A stretch of DNA of 64,000 nucleotides, taken from assembly GCF_000953675.1 (NCBI RefSeq), contig NZ_LN679998.1:643911-707910 (forward strand). Direction: 5' to 3'. The notes under the pieces are model-generated. The model was not told where the DNA came from and made no database searches. It saw nothing but the letters and a program-made list of their open reading frames with translations. The position numbers and the translations under genes were made by a program. Below, piece after piece: positions 34,932 to 43,086 of the stretch; the first letter of the stretch is position 1, and every line of letters begins with the position of its first letter. The stretch comes from Paraclostridium sordellii (lineage in GTDB: Bacteria; Bacillota; Clostridia; Peptostreptococcales; Peptostreptococcaceae).

Positions 34932-35669
34932 ATGAACTGTATAATAGTTGAAGATGAATTTCCAGCTAGAGAAGAACTTAAATACTTTATAAAAAACCAT
35001 AGTGATATAGAAATTATAAATGAATTTGAAAATGGGCTAGATGTATTAAAATTTATACAAGAGAATAATGTAGATGTAATATTTTTAGATATTAATATAC
35101 CTATGTTAGATGGTATGTTACTTGCTAAAACTATAAATAAGTTTAAATCAAAGCCTAAAGTAGTTTTTATAACAGCTTATAAAGAGTATGCAGTAGATGC
35201 TTTTGAACTTGAAGTTTTTGACTACGTTTTAAAACCTTACTCAGACCAGAGAATAATAAATACTTTAAAAAAGCTAAAATATAGTGAGCTTGATTGTGAA
35301 GAATCTAAAAAAGATTTTAATGAAGAAAAAGTAGATAATCATGACACTGTAACTTTATGGAAAGATGAGAAAATGGTTGTATTAAAACTTAGTGATATAT
35401 ACTATTGTGAGGCAAAAGAAAGAGATACTGTGGTATATACAAAATCTGATGAGTATAAAGTTAAGGCTTCTATTTCTGAGTTTTCAAAAAGTATTTCAAG
35501 TAATCAATTTTTTAAAACTCATAGATCTTACATTGTTAACCTAGATAAAATTAAAGAAATTATACCCTGGTTTAATAGTACTTATATATTAAAGTTAAAA
35601 GAAATAGATAAAGAGATACCGGTAAGTAGAAGTAAAATTAAAGAATTTAGAAATATTATGCATATATAA
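34932..35669 (+). CDS. lytR: LytR/LytTR-family response regulator
   Basis: 245 residues. The receiver domain has acidic residues in IIVEDEFPAREEL, the phospho-acceptor D53 in VIFLDINIPMLDG, Thr in FITAYKEY and the Lys in DYVLKPY. The C-terminal LytTR DNA-binding domain spans about residues 140-245 (YCEAKERDTVVYT, FFKTHRSYIVNLDKI, PVSRSKIKEF). It pairs with the kinase just before it. Targets of such systems are often the genes next door: here, the PTS operon that follows after a terminator. Confidence 0.95.
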   Translation: MNCIIVEDEFPAREELKYFIKNHSDIEIINEFENGLDVLKFIQENNVDVIFLDINIPMLDGMLLAKTINKFKSKPKVVFITAYKEYAVDAFELEVFDYVLKPYSDQRIINTLKKLKYSELDCEESKKDFNEEKVDNHDTVTLWKDEKMVVLKLSDIYYCEAKERDTVVYTKSDEYKVKASISEFSKSISSNQFFKTHRSYIVNLDKIKEIIPWFNSTYILKLKEIDKEIPVSRSKIKEFRNIMHI

Positions 35670-35711
35670 ATTAAGGATACTAATTTAAAACTTAGTATCC
35701 TTAATTTATAT
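35668..35711. terminator. Intrinsic terminator after lytR
   Basis: AAATTAAGGATACTAA pairs with TTAGTATCCTTAATTT around eight bases. Confidence 0.85.
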
Positions 35712-35784
35712 TCTATAATTATTATGGAAAATTTACCGTAAAAAGGAATGTACAATTAGAAAAAATTCCATTAAAATGAATTTA

Positions 35785-35799
35785 AAGAAAACGTTCGCA
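35785..35799 (+). promoter_or_regulatory. Candidate catabolite-responsive element (cre)
   Basis: AAGAAAACGTTCGCA fits the CcpA consensus WTGNAANCGNWNNCW with one mismatch (T to A at position 2). It lies 22 bases ahead of the PTS start, where bound CcpA could block elongation. Assigned by consensus only. Confidence 0.55.
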
Positions 35800-35821
35800 A
35801 AATTCGACAGGAGGAGATAAC

Positions 35822-37162
35822 ATGGAAAAAGTAACACAATTTATTGAAGAAAAAATGGTACCTAAAGTAGCTAAGTTTTCAAATTTACGTTATATAAAAG
35901 CACTACGTTCAGGATTCTTTGCTATAATGCCACTTACAATAATAGGATCAATATTTTTATTAATTGCAGATTTTCCGGTAAATGGATATGCAGATTTTAT
36001 GGCTAGTATATTTGGCCCTAACTGGGGGGCTTATTTAGAGCCAGGATATAGAGCTACATTTGATTTAATGGGAGTAATGTTAGCAGGTACATTGTCCTAT
36101 AAATTAGCTGAAGATTATAAATTAGATAGTTTATCTGTAATGATAATATCTTTAGTAGCTTATATGATAGTAACACCTAAGTCTATGACAACTGAGGGTG
36201 GAGAATTTGTAAATAAGGTTATACCTATGATGTGGCTAGGAGCTAGAGGCGTAATTACGGCAATTATAATGAGTATATTATCTACTGAAATATATAGATT
36301 TGCAATTGATAAGAAAATAGTAATTAAATTACCAAGCAATGTTCCTGAAATGGTAAGTAAATCATTTACAGCATTAGTCCCAGGAACAATAGTTGTATTA
36401 ATTTCATTAATATTAAATGGAGTATTCTTATTTATGGGAACTACAATGCATGATTTTATATATACAGTATTACAAGTTCCTCTACAAGGCTTAACTTCAT
36501 CAGTACAAGCTATAACTATAGTTGCAGCTTTAAATGGACTACTATGGTGGTTTGGGATACATCCTACAGTAGTTAACTCTATAGTTAATCCTTTGCTAAA
36601 TGCAAATGCAATAGAAAACTTAGAACTATTTAAAGCAGGGCAACTTACATTTGAAAATGCAAATGTAGGAACAATACAAATGATAGATCAATTTGCAACA
36701 ATAGGTGGAGCGGGAATGACTATAGGGTTAGTTGTTGCTATGCTTATAGTAGCAAGATCTCAAAGACTAAAAATGATGTCAAAATTAGGAGCGGTACCAT
36801 CATTATTTAATATAAATGAACCACTTATATTTGGAACTCCAATAATATTAAATCCATTGATGTTAGTACCTGTAACATTAGCACCAATAGTATCTGTATT
36901 AATAGCTTATTTAGCAATGAAGCTACAATTTATGCTACCGTTTAATGGAGTTATAGCACCGTGGACAACACCACCTATAATAAGCGGATTATTAGTTAGT
37001 GGGTGGCAAGGAGCTTTAGTTCAGTTGTTGGCTATAATAGCATCTACTGCAATTTACTTACCTTTTGTAAAAGCACTGGATAACCAATATAAAAAAGAAG
37101 AATTAGAAGTAGAAGAAAATAATTCAGATTTAGACTCTGAAGATGATGAGTGGTCGTTGTAA
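35822..37162 (+). CDS. PTS sugar transporter EIIC component (lactose/cellobiose family)
   Basis: 446-residue EIIC of the Lac/Cel type, about ten helices. Seen: the start with a helix-forming MEKVTQFIEEKMVPKVAKF, RSGFFAIMPLTIIGSIFLLI, the conserved substrate-side GLLWWFGIHPTVVNS and SLFNINEPLIFGTPIILNP with the Glu of the NEP motif. The C-terminus is acidic (EELEVEENNSDLDSEDDEWSL). No EIIA or EIIB gene is visible nearby, so it must use those from elsewhere. A cre-like site precedes it. The sugar is not predictable. Confidence 0.93.
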   Translation: MEKVTQFIEEKMVPKVAKFSNLRYIKALRSGFFAIMPLTIIGSIFLLIADFPVNGYADFMASIFGPNWGAYLEPGYRATFDLMGVMLAGTLSYKLAEDYKLDSLSVMIISLVAYMIVTPKSMTTEGGEFVNKVIPMMWLGARGVITAIIMSILSTEIYRFAIDKKIVIKLPSNVPEMVSKSFTALVPGTIVVLISLILNGVFLFMGTTMHDFIYTVLQVPLQGLTSSVQAITIVAALNGLLWWFGIHPTVVNSIVNPLLNANAIENLELFKAGQLTFENANVGTIQMIDQFATIGGAGMTIGLVVAMLIVARSQRLKMMSKLGAVPSLFNINEPLIFGTPIILNPLMLVPVTLAPIVSVLIAYLAMKLQFMLPFNGVIAPWTTPPIISGLLVSGWQGALVQLLAIIASTAIYLPFVKALDNQYKKEELEVEENNSDLDSEDDEWSL

Positions 37163-37163
37163 C

Positions 37164-37916
37164 ATGAATTTAAATAAAAGAATTTCATTAAATGCAAAAC
37201 ATTTAACAAAATTAGAAAAAGATTTATTGCAAGGATTATTAGAAGGAAAAAGTAAATTTACTTATAAAAAATTTACTATATCTAATATTGCAAAAGAATT
37301 TTTAGTTAGCAATACAAGTGTACACAGGTTATCTGAAAAATTAGGGTATGATAGTTTTATACAATTTAAAGATGATTATTTAAAAAAAAATGAAAATGAG
37401 ATAGATGAAAGTTCAGTTAAGGATAATGACTTTGTAAATCTTATGATAGACACTTATAGTTTAGTATCTGAATCAATAAATGATGAAATAATTGATAAAA
37501 TGAATAGCTGTAAAAAGATAAATATTTATGGTATGGGAATGAGTAATTATCTAGGTAAAATTTTCCAAATAAAATTACAGCTTTTAGGTATACCAGCTGA
37601 ACAACACGATGACTCAAGATTTATGAGGCTATCAAGCAAGATACTAAAAAAAGAAGATGATTTAGTAATAATACTTTCAAGAAGTGGAGAAACTCCAGAA
37701 TTATTAGAAGTTTTGGTTGAAGCAAATTTAAGGGAAATAGATGTTGTATTAATAACAGAAACAAGAGGCTCTACATTTGAGAGAATGTGTAAGTATAAAA
37801 TATATACAGGATGTACACAAGATTCTGATGCAGATATTGATACAAGACTTAATTTTCATATAGCAATGGATATGCTTATAAAAAGATTTATAGAAAAATA
37901 CAAAAAGAAGGTATAG
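37164..37916 (+). CDS. MurR/RpiR family transcriptional regulator
   Basis: About 250 residues: an N-terminal winged helix (FTISNIAKEFLVSNTSVHRLSEKLGY) and a C-terminal SIS sugar-phosphate domain (INIYGMGMSNYLGKIFQIKL, ILSRSGETPELLEVLVEA). RpiR proteins sense sugar phosphates, in keeping with a PTS operon. The ATG at 37164 comes one base after the EIIC stop, so translation is coupled; ATGs at 37143 and 37146 overlap the EIIC gene and would add 6-7 residues. Confidence 0.9.
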   Translation: MNLNKRISLNAKHLTKLEKDLLQGLLEGKSKFTYKKFTISNIAKEFLVSNTSVHRLSEKLGYDSFIQFKDDYLKKNENEIDESSVKDNDFVNLMIDTYSLVSESINDEIIDKMNSCKKINIYGMGMSNYLGKIFQIKLQLLGIPAEQHDDSRFMRLSSKILKKEDDLVIILSRSGETPELLEVLVEANLREIDVVLITETRGSTFERMCKYKIYTGCTQDSDADIDTRLNFHIAMDMLIKRFIEKYKKKV

Positions 37917-37918
37917 GC

Positions 37919-39106
37919 ATGTATAATTTTGAAGATATATTATATAGAGAAGAAAATGGTTCTAAAAAATGGAATAAGGAGTACATAAATAAGAGATTTC
38001 CAAATCATAAGACTCCATATTATCCATTATTTATAGCTGATATGGACTATAAACTTCCTGATGAGATTTTATCGAAGTTTATAAATACGATTCAATATGG
38101 GGACTTTGGGTATTTTGATGTTTTAGATAAATTTAATGAATCTATAGTTAATTGGTATAAGAATTTAAATGATATTGATATTGATAAAAAATTAATTTTA
38201 CCTGGAATAGGAACTTTAGCATCTATGAATATAGTAGTGAAAGCCTTACTAAGTAAAAATGATAATGTTTTAATTTTTACGCCAGTGTATGGTCCATTTA
38301 AAGATATTGTAGAAAATAACGGATTAAATTTAGTAAAACAAAAATTAGATGAAAAAAATAATAGATATTATATTGATTTTGAAAAATTAGAAGCAAATAT
38401 AATTCAATACAATTTAAAGTGCATATTAATGTGTAACCCTCATAATCCATCAGGAAGAGTATGGAGCTATGAAGAACTAAAAAAAATAGTGAGTTTATGC
38501 AAAAAATATGACTTGATTTTATTATCAGATGAGGTACATAGTGATTTGGTTTTAGATAGAAAGTTTGTATCTATGATAACTTTTGTTAATGAATATGAAA
38601 ATATAATTGTAAGTTCATCCCCTAATAAAACTTTTAATTTAGCTGGAGTTTGTGGCTCTTATTTATTAATAAAAAATAAAGATATATATAATAAAGTACA
38701 ATGTGAATTTACTAAAAATAAGTTAGGTATAAATAGATTAGGTTATGAATTTATGACTTCATGCTATGAGAACGGGCAAAATTGGGTGAATTTATTAAGA
38801 GCGAAAATTAAAGAACATCTAAATATTTTAGAATATACATTAGTTAATAAAGGTATAAAGATAATGATACCTGAAGCGGGATATTTAGTATGGTTAAGGT
38901 TAGATGAAGTTAATGACAGTTTAACCTTTGTTGAAGAGTTAGCCAGGGAAACAGGGGTGTTACTTGAAAGCGGAACTAGATTTATTGAAAGTGAAAATGG
39001 ATATGTAAGAATAAATTTAGCTACTAGTAGGTGCATACTAGAAAAGGCTATGAAGGAATTGGACAAATTTTATGATTATTTTATAAAAAAAGGTACTAAC
39101 ATTTAA
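37919..39106 (+). CDS. PatB/MalY family PLP-dependent C-S lyase
   Basis: 395-residue fold-type I enzyme of the PatB/MalY group, which splits cystathionine or cysteine-type C-S bonds; MalY also represses the maltose system in E. coli. Seen: FIADMDYKLPDEI, NPHNPSGRVW, LLSDEVHSDLVLD and the PLP-binding K237 in SSPNKTFNLAG, plus the late YVRINLATSR. The start is 2 bases after the regulator stop. A C-S lyase beside an EIIC could act on an imported thio-compound or serve as a metabolic regulator; this is inference. Confidence 0.92.
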   Translation: MYNFEDILYREENGSKKWNKEYINKRFPNHKTPYYPLFIADMDYKLPDEILSKFINTIQYGDFGYFDVLDKFNESIVNWYKNLNDIDIDKKLILPGIGTLASMNIVVKALLSKNDNVLIFTPVYGPFKDIVENNGLNLVKQKLDEKNNRYYIDFEKLEANIIQYNLKCILMCNPHNPSGRVWSYEELKKIVSLCKKYDLILLSDEVHSDLVLDRKFVSMITFVNEYENIIVSSSPNKTFNLAGVCGSYLLIKNKDIYNKVQCEFTKNKLGINRLGYEFMTSCYENGQNWVNLLRAKIKEHLNILEYTLVNKGIKIMIPEAGYLVWLRLDEVNDSLTFVEELARETGVLLESGTRFIESENGYVRINLATSRCILEKAMKELDKFYDYFIKKGTNI

Positions 39107-39125
39107 ATGTTAGTACCTTTTTTTA
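39086..39125. terminator. Intrinsic terminator after the PatB/MalY gene
   Basis: AAAAGGTACTAACATTT pairs with AAATGTTAGTACCTTTT without mismatch, then T-tract. Confidence 0.9.
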
Positions 39126-39162
39126 TAAAATAAAAAATTATAAGAAAATTTACAAAATAATA

Positions 39163-39191
39163 TTGACAATGATAATAATTATCATTATTAT
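39163..39191 (+). promoter_or_regulatory. yclN promoter
   Basis: TTGACA (39163-39168), 17-base spacer, TATTAT (39186-39191). A Fur box fills the spacer. Confidence 0.85.
39168..39186 (+). promoter_or_regulatory. Perfect Fur box inside the yclN promoter spacer
   Basis: AATGATAAT-A-ATTATCATT is a perfect 9-1-9 inverted repeat and contains the full 7-1-7 Fur consensus. Fur bound here would cover both promoter hexamers. A weaker half-matched site lies near 39203-39217. Confidence 0.9.
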
Positions 39192-39253
39192 TAAGTTAGA
39201 CTATAAAAAGATTATCATTTACTAATGATTTTTTAAAAGTTAGGAGAAGAAAA

Positions 39254-40207
39254 ATGAAAAAAAGGTACTTATTAATTTTGTTAATATCTCTATCATTTAT
39301 ATCTTTATTTGTAGGTGTAAACGACATAAAGCTGATAGATTTAATAAATTATAACCAAGAAAAAATTGATGTGTTTTTAATAAGTAGAGTACCTAGGTTA
39401 ATAAGTATACTGGTTGCAGGGATTGGAATGAGTATATGTGGGCTTATAATGCAGCAAATAAGTAGAAATAAGTTTGTATCTCCTACTACTGGATCTACAA
39501 TAGATTCTGCTCAACTTGGATTGGTATTTGCTATGTTAGTTTTACCAAACTCAGGGATATTAGGCAAAACTATTATTTCATTTGTTTTTGCATTAGCAGG
39601 AACTTTTACATTTATGAATATATTAAAAAAACTAAAATTTAAAAATGCAGTATTTGTACCTTTAGTTGGAATTATGTTTGGAAATATAATAGGTTCAGCT
39701 ACAACTTTTATAGGATATAAATATAATCTTATGCAAGATATAACATCTTGGATGCAAGGAAATTTTTCCATGGTACTTAAAGGAAATTATGAGATGATGT
39801 ATATAACTATTCCTCTTATAGTAATTGCATATCTTTATGCTAATAAATTTACTATAGCTGGTATGGGAGAGGATTTTGCAACAAATTTAGGACTTGATTA
39901 TAAAAAAGTTTTAAATACAGGACTAATTATAGTATCTATAGTTACAGCAAGTGTTGTTATAACTATAGGGAGCATACCATTTATCGGACTTATAGTTCCA
40001 AATATAGTTTCTATTTATAAAGGAGATAACTTAAAAGATACTATATGGCATACAGGATTATTTGGGGCTATATTTGTTTTAATTTGTGATATATTTTCAA
40101 GGTTAGTTATATACCCATATGAGATACCAATAGGGCTTACTGTAGGGGTTTTAGGAAGCGGAATTTTCCTTATTATGATATTAAGGAGGAAGTCATATGC
40201 AAGCTAG
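39254..40207 (+). CDS. yclN: Siderophore ABC transporter permease (YclN type)
   Basis: 317-residue FecCD-family permease with about nine to ten helices; ferric-siderophore uptake. Seen: VAGIGMSICGLIMQQISRN and, near the end, the EAA-like contact GSIPFIGLIVPNIVSIYKG with the conserved Gly that meets the ATPase. The order permease-permease-ATPase-binding protein matches yclNOPQ (petrobactin type) of Bacillus. It overlaps the next gene by 11 bases. The exact siderophore is unknown. Under a Fur-controlled promoter. Confidence 0.93.
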   Translation: MKKRYLLILLISLSFISLFVGVNDIKLIDLINYNQEKIDVFLISRVPRLISILVAGIGMSICGLIMQQISRNKFVSPTTGSTIDSAQLGLVFAMLVLPNSGILGKTIISFVFALAGTFTFMNILKKLKFKNAVFVPLVGIMFGNIIGSATTFIGYKYNLMQDITSWMQGNFSMVLKGNYEMMYITIPLIVIAYLYANKFTIAGMGEDFATNLGLDYKKVLNTGLIIVSIVTASVVITIGSIPFIGLIVPNIVSIYKGDNLKDTIWHTGLFGAIFVLICDIFSRLVIYPYEIPIGLTVGVLGSGIFLIMILRRKSYAS

Positions 40208-41189
40208 TGTTAACGTAAATAAAAAAGAAAATTTAAAATTAAACCTAAGTAAAAAGTTATACATAATAGGTGCGATGATAGCCGTGTTTTCAGCCTTATT
40301 TTTAACAATAGGTGTGAGTTTTGAACATTTTGAATATGCTATGGACCAAAGGATTCCTAAATTAATAGCTATTGTTATAACAGGATTTTGCATAGCTTTT
40401 TCATCAATAGTATTTCAGACGATAACAAATAATAATATTTTAACGCCAAGTGTCTTGGGGTTAGATTCACTATACATATTGGTTCAGACCATAATAGTTT
40501 TCCTTGTTGGGGTTGATAATACATTGATAACAAATAAAAGTAATAATTTTTTACTTTCGGTAGCAGTAATGGTAATAGCATCTTTTATATTGTATAAAAA
40601 GTTATTTGAAAAAGCTAACAATAACATATTTTTCCTGTTGCTAGTTGGAATGATTTTTGGAACTCTTTTCAAAAGTTTGTCTACTTTTATGCAAGTTGTA
40701 ATAGATCCAAATGAATATGCAGCACTTCAAAATAATCTATATGCAAGCTTTGGAAATGTTAACACGAATATATTATTTATAGCAGGTATTATAATAATAG
40801 CTTTAGTACCTTTTATATATGATGATATAAAAAGTTTGGATGTAATATCATTAGGAAAAGAACATGCAATAAATTTAGGAGTCAATTATGATAAAGTAGT
40901 AAAAAAGATGATAATAGTTGTAGCTATTTTAGTTTCGGTTTCAACTGCATTGGTTGGACCTATAACATTTTTAGGTCTTTTAGTTACAAATGTAACTAAA
41001 CAAATTTTTAGAACATATAAGCATAGTTACTTAATATGTGCATCTATTTTAATAAGTATACTAACACTAGTAAGCGGACAATTTTTAGTTGAACGAGTAT
41101 TTACATTTACAACTACAATAAGTGTAATTATAAATTTTATAGGAGGAGTATACTTCATATACTTATTGTTAAAGGAGAGTAGAGTCTAA
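40197..41189 (+). CDS. yclO: Siderophore ABC transporter permease (YclO type)
   Basis: Second FecCD-family permease, 330 residues. Seen: DQRIPKLIAIVITGFCIAFSSIVFQTI, TNNNILTPSVLGLDSLY, and the ATPase-contact loop ALVGPITFLGLLVTN. It forms the channel together with the preceding permease. Ribosome site AAGGAGGA lies inside the end of yclN; the stop overlaps the yclP start. Confidence 0.93.
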   Translation: MQASVNVNKKENLKLNLSKKLYIIGAMIAVFSALFLTIGVSFEHFEYAMDQRIPKLIAIVITGFCIAFSSIVFQTITNNNILTPSVLGLDSLYILVQTIIVFLVGVDNTLITNKSNNFLLSVAVMVIASFILYKKLFEKANNNIFFLLLVGMIFGTLFKSLSTFMQVVIDPNEYAALQNNLYASFGNVNTNILFIAGIIIIALVPFIYDDIKSLDVISLGKEHAINLGVNYDKVVKKMIIVVAILVSVSTALVGPITFLGLLVTNVTKQIFRTYKHSYLICASILISILTLVSGQFLVERVFTFTTTISVIINFIGGVYFIYLLLKESRV

Positions 41190-41944
41190 TGATAAAAGTG
41201 ACTAATTTGTCAAAACAATATTCTAATAAAAATGTAGTTGATAATGTATCTATTAATATTGAAAAAGGTAAGATAACATCGTTTATAGGGCCTAATGGAG
41301 CTGGTAAGAGTACCGTTTTATCTATGATAACTAGGATTTTAAAAAAAGATAGTGGTGAAGTTTTAATAGATGGGAAAAGACTAGAAGAATGGGACAATAA
41401 AGAACTATCAAAAAAGCTAGCTATACTAAAACAATCTAATAGCATAAATTTAAAATTAACTATACGAGAACTTGTTAGTTTCGGAAGGTATCCCCACAGC
41501 GAAGGAAGATTAACCTCCGAAGATAATAGGTGTATAGATGAAGCTATAAGATATATGAAATTAGATGATATAGAAAATAAATACATAGATGAGCTTAGTG
41601 GAGGTCAAAGACAAAGGGCATACATAGCTATGGTTATAGCTCAAAATACTGAATATGTATTCTTGGATGAACCACTTAATAATTTAGATATGAAGCACTC
41701 TGTTGAAATGATGAAGGTACTTAGAAATTTATGCGATGAGCTAGGGAAAACTGTAGTTTTAGTTATGCATGATATAAACTATACATCATGTTACTCAGAT
41801 TATATAGTAGCTTTAAAAAATGGAAAAATAGCAAGACATGGAAGCACAGATGAAATAATTAAAAGAGAAGTTTTAGAAGATATTTATGAAATGGAATTTG
41901 ACATAAGAGAAATAAATGGAGATAAAATTTGTGTTTATTTCTAA
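41189..41944 (+). CDS. yclP: Siderophore ABC transporter ATP-binding protein (YclP type)
   Basis: 251-residue ATPase. Walker A GPNGAGKST at about residues 34-42, the Q-loop before LKLTIRELVSFGRYPHSEGR, signature LSGGQRQRAY, Walker B YVFLDEPLNNLDMKH and the switch His in VVLVMHDINY. FhuC/FepC class. Powers import through the two permeases just upstream. Confidence 0.95.
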   Translation: MIKVTNLSKQYSNKNVVDNVSINIEKGKITSFIGPNGAGKSTVLSMITRILKKDSGEVLIDGKRLEEWDNKELSKKLAILKQSNSINLKLTIRELVSFGRYPHSEGRLTSEDNRCIDEAIRYMKLDDIENKYIDELSGGQRQRAYIAMVIAQNTEYVFLDEPLNNLDMKHSVEMMKVLRNLCDELGKTVVLVMHDINYTSCYSDYIVALKNGKIARHGSTDEIIKREVLEDIYEMEFDIREINGDKICVYF

Positions 41945-41999
41945 AAAATTTTAAAAAATAAATGATAAAGATAATCAATATCTATTCGGAGGACATAAA

Positions 42000-42959
42000 A
42001 TGAATAAAAAAGTAGCAGTAGTAGCAGGGTTGGTAATAGCAGGATTGGTAGGAAGTGTACTATTCTTTGGAAATAAAGGGAATGAAAAGGCGATAGCAAA
42101 TAAAAATGATATAGTATCTGTAAAGCATGCATTAGGGACTACAGATGTACATAAAAAACCAGAGAAAGTAGTTGTATTTGATTATGCGGCATTAGATGCT
42201 ATAGAAACTTTAGGTGTAGATGGAGTTATAGGGACGGCTAAAGGATCTTCTATACCAGGATATTTGAGTAAATATTCAGGAGAAAATTATGCAAATGTTG
42301 GAGGTCTTAAGGAACCTGATTTAGAAAAGATAAATTCTCTTAATCCGGATTTAATAATTATAAATGGAAGACAACATAGTTTTTATGATAAACTAAATAA
42401 GATAGCACCAACTATATCTTTAGCTAAGGAAGATGGAAAATATATGGAATCTTTTACTCATAATATGGAGGTAATAGGAGAAATATTTGACAAGAAAAAA
42501 GAAGTTGATACTGAGTTAGTTAAGATAAATGAAAAAATAGATGCTATAAATAAAAAGGTTAAAGAGAAAAATTATAGTGCAACTACTTTAATGGCTAGTG
42601 ATGGTAACTTAAGTGTATTTGGAAAAGATTCAAGATTTGGAATTATATATAATAACCTTGGGTTTAAAAATACAGATGACAATATAGAAGCTGCAAATCA
42701 TGGTCAAGATGTATCTTTTGAGTACTTGGCAAGTCAAAATCCAGATTACATGTTTGTTATAGATAAATCTGTTATATCTGCTGATAAAAATCAAAAACCA
42801 GCAAAAGAAATTTTAAATAATGATTTAATAAACAATATGAAAGTAGCAAAAGATAATAAGATAGTTTATTTAGATACATATTCATGGTACTTAAGCGATG
42901 GAGGCATTATGTCAACTAATACTATGTTAGATGAAATAAATAAATCTATAAATAAATAA
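42000..42959 (+). CDS. yclQ: Siderophore-binding protein (YclQ/FatB/CeuE type) lacking the lipobox Cys
   Basis: 319-residue solute-binding protein of cluster III. Seen: VVVFDYAALDAIETLGVDG, LEKINSLNPDLIIINGRQ, the long backbone helix DTELVKINEKIDAI and FEYLASQNPDYMFVID. The N-terminal helix reads LVGS at residues 16-19 where a lipoprotein would have LxGC, and there is no Cys in the first 40 residues, so it is probably held by an uncleaved helix or released. GGAGGA is the ribosome site. Likely in the Fur-controlled operon. Confidence 0.93.
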   Translation: MNKKVAVVAGLVIAGLVGSVLFFGNKGNEKAIANKNDIVSVKHALGTTDVHKKPEKVVVFDYAALDAIETLGVDGVIGTAKGSSIPGYLSKYSGENYANVGGLKEPDLEKINSLNPDLIIINGRQHSFYDKLNKIAPTISLAKEDGKYMESFTHNMEVIGEIFDKKKEVDTELVKINEKIDAINKKVKEKNYSATTLMASDGNLSVFGKDSRFGIIYNNLGFKNTDDNIEAANHGQDVSFEYLASQNPDYMFVIDKSVISADKNQKPAKEILNNDLINNMKVAKDNKIVYLDTYSWYLSDGGIMSTNTMLDEINKSINK

Positions 42960-42970
42960 TGCTTTTAATT

Positions 42971-43012
42971 TAAAGTTGTATGATATTAAAGAATTATCAT
43001 ACAACTTTTTAA
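42971..43012 (+). terminator. Intrinsic terminator after yclQ
   Basis: AAAGTTGTATGATA pairs with TATCATACAACTTT, then TT-rich. Confidence 0.88.
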
Positions 43013-43086
43013 ATTTAAAAAATTAATAAAATTATATTATATATGCTTATTTAGGGTATATAATATAATAGAAGTGGAGGTATTTT

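Noticed and set aside
10540-35745. TACCGTA/TACGGTA heptamers in three intergenic regions (near 10553, 17855 and 35738)
   Set aside because: A 7-base near-palindrome is expected by chance several times in a window of this size; flanks are not conserved.
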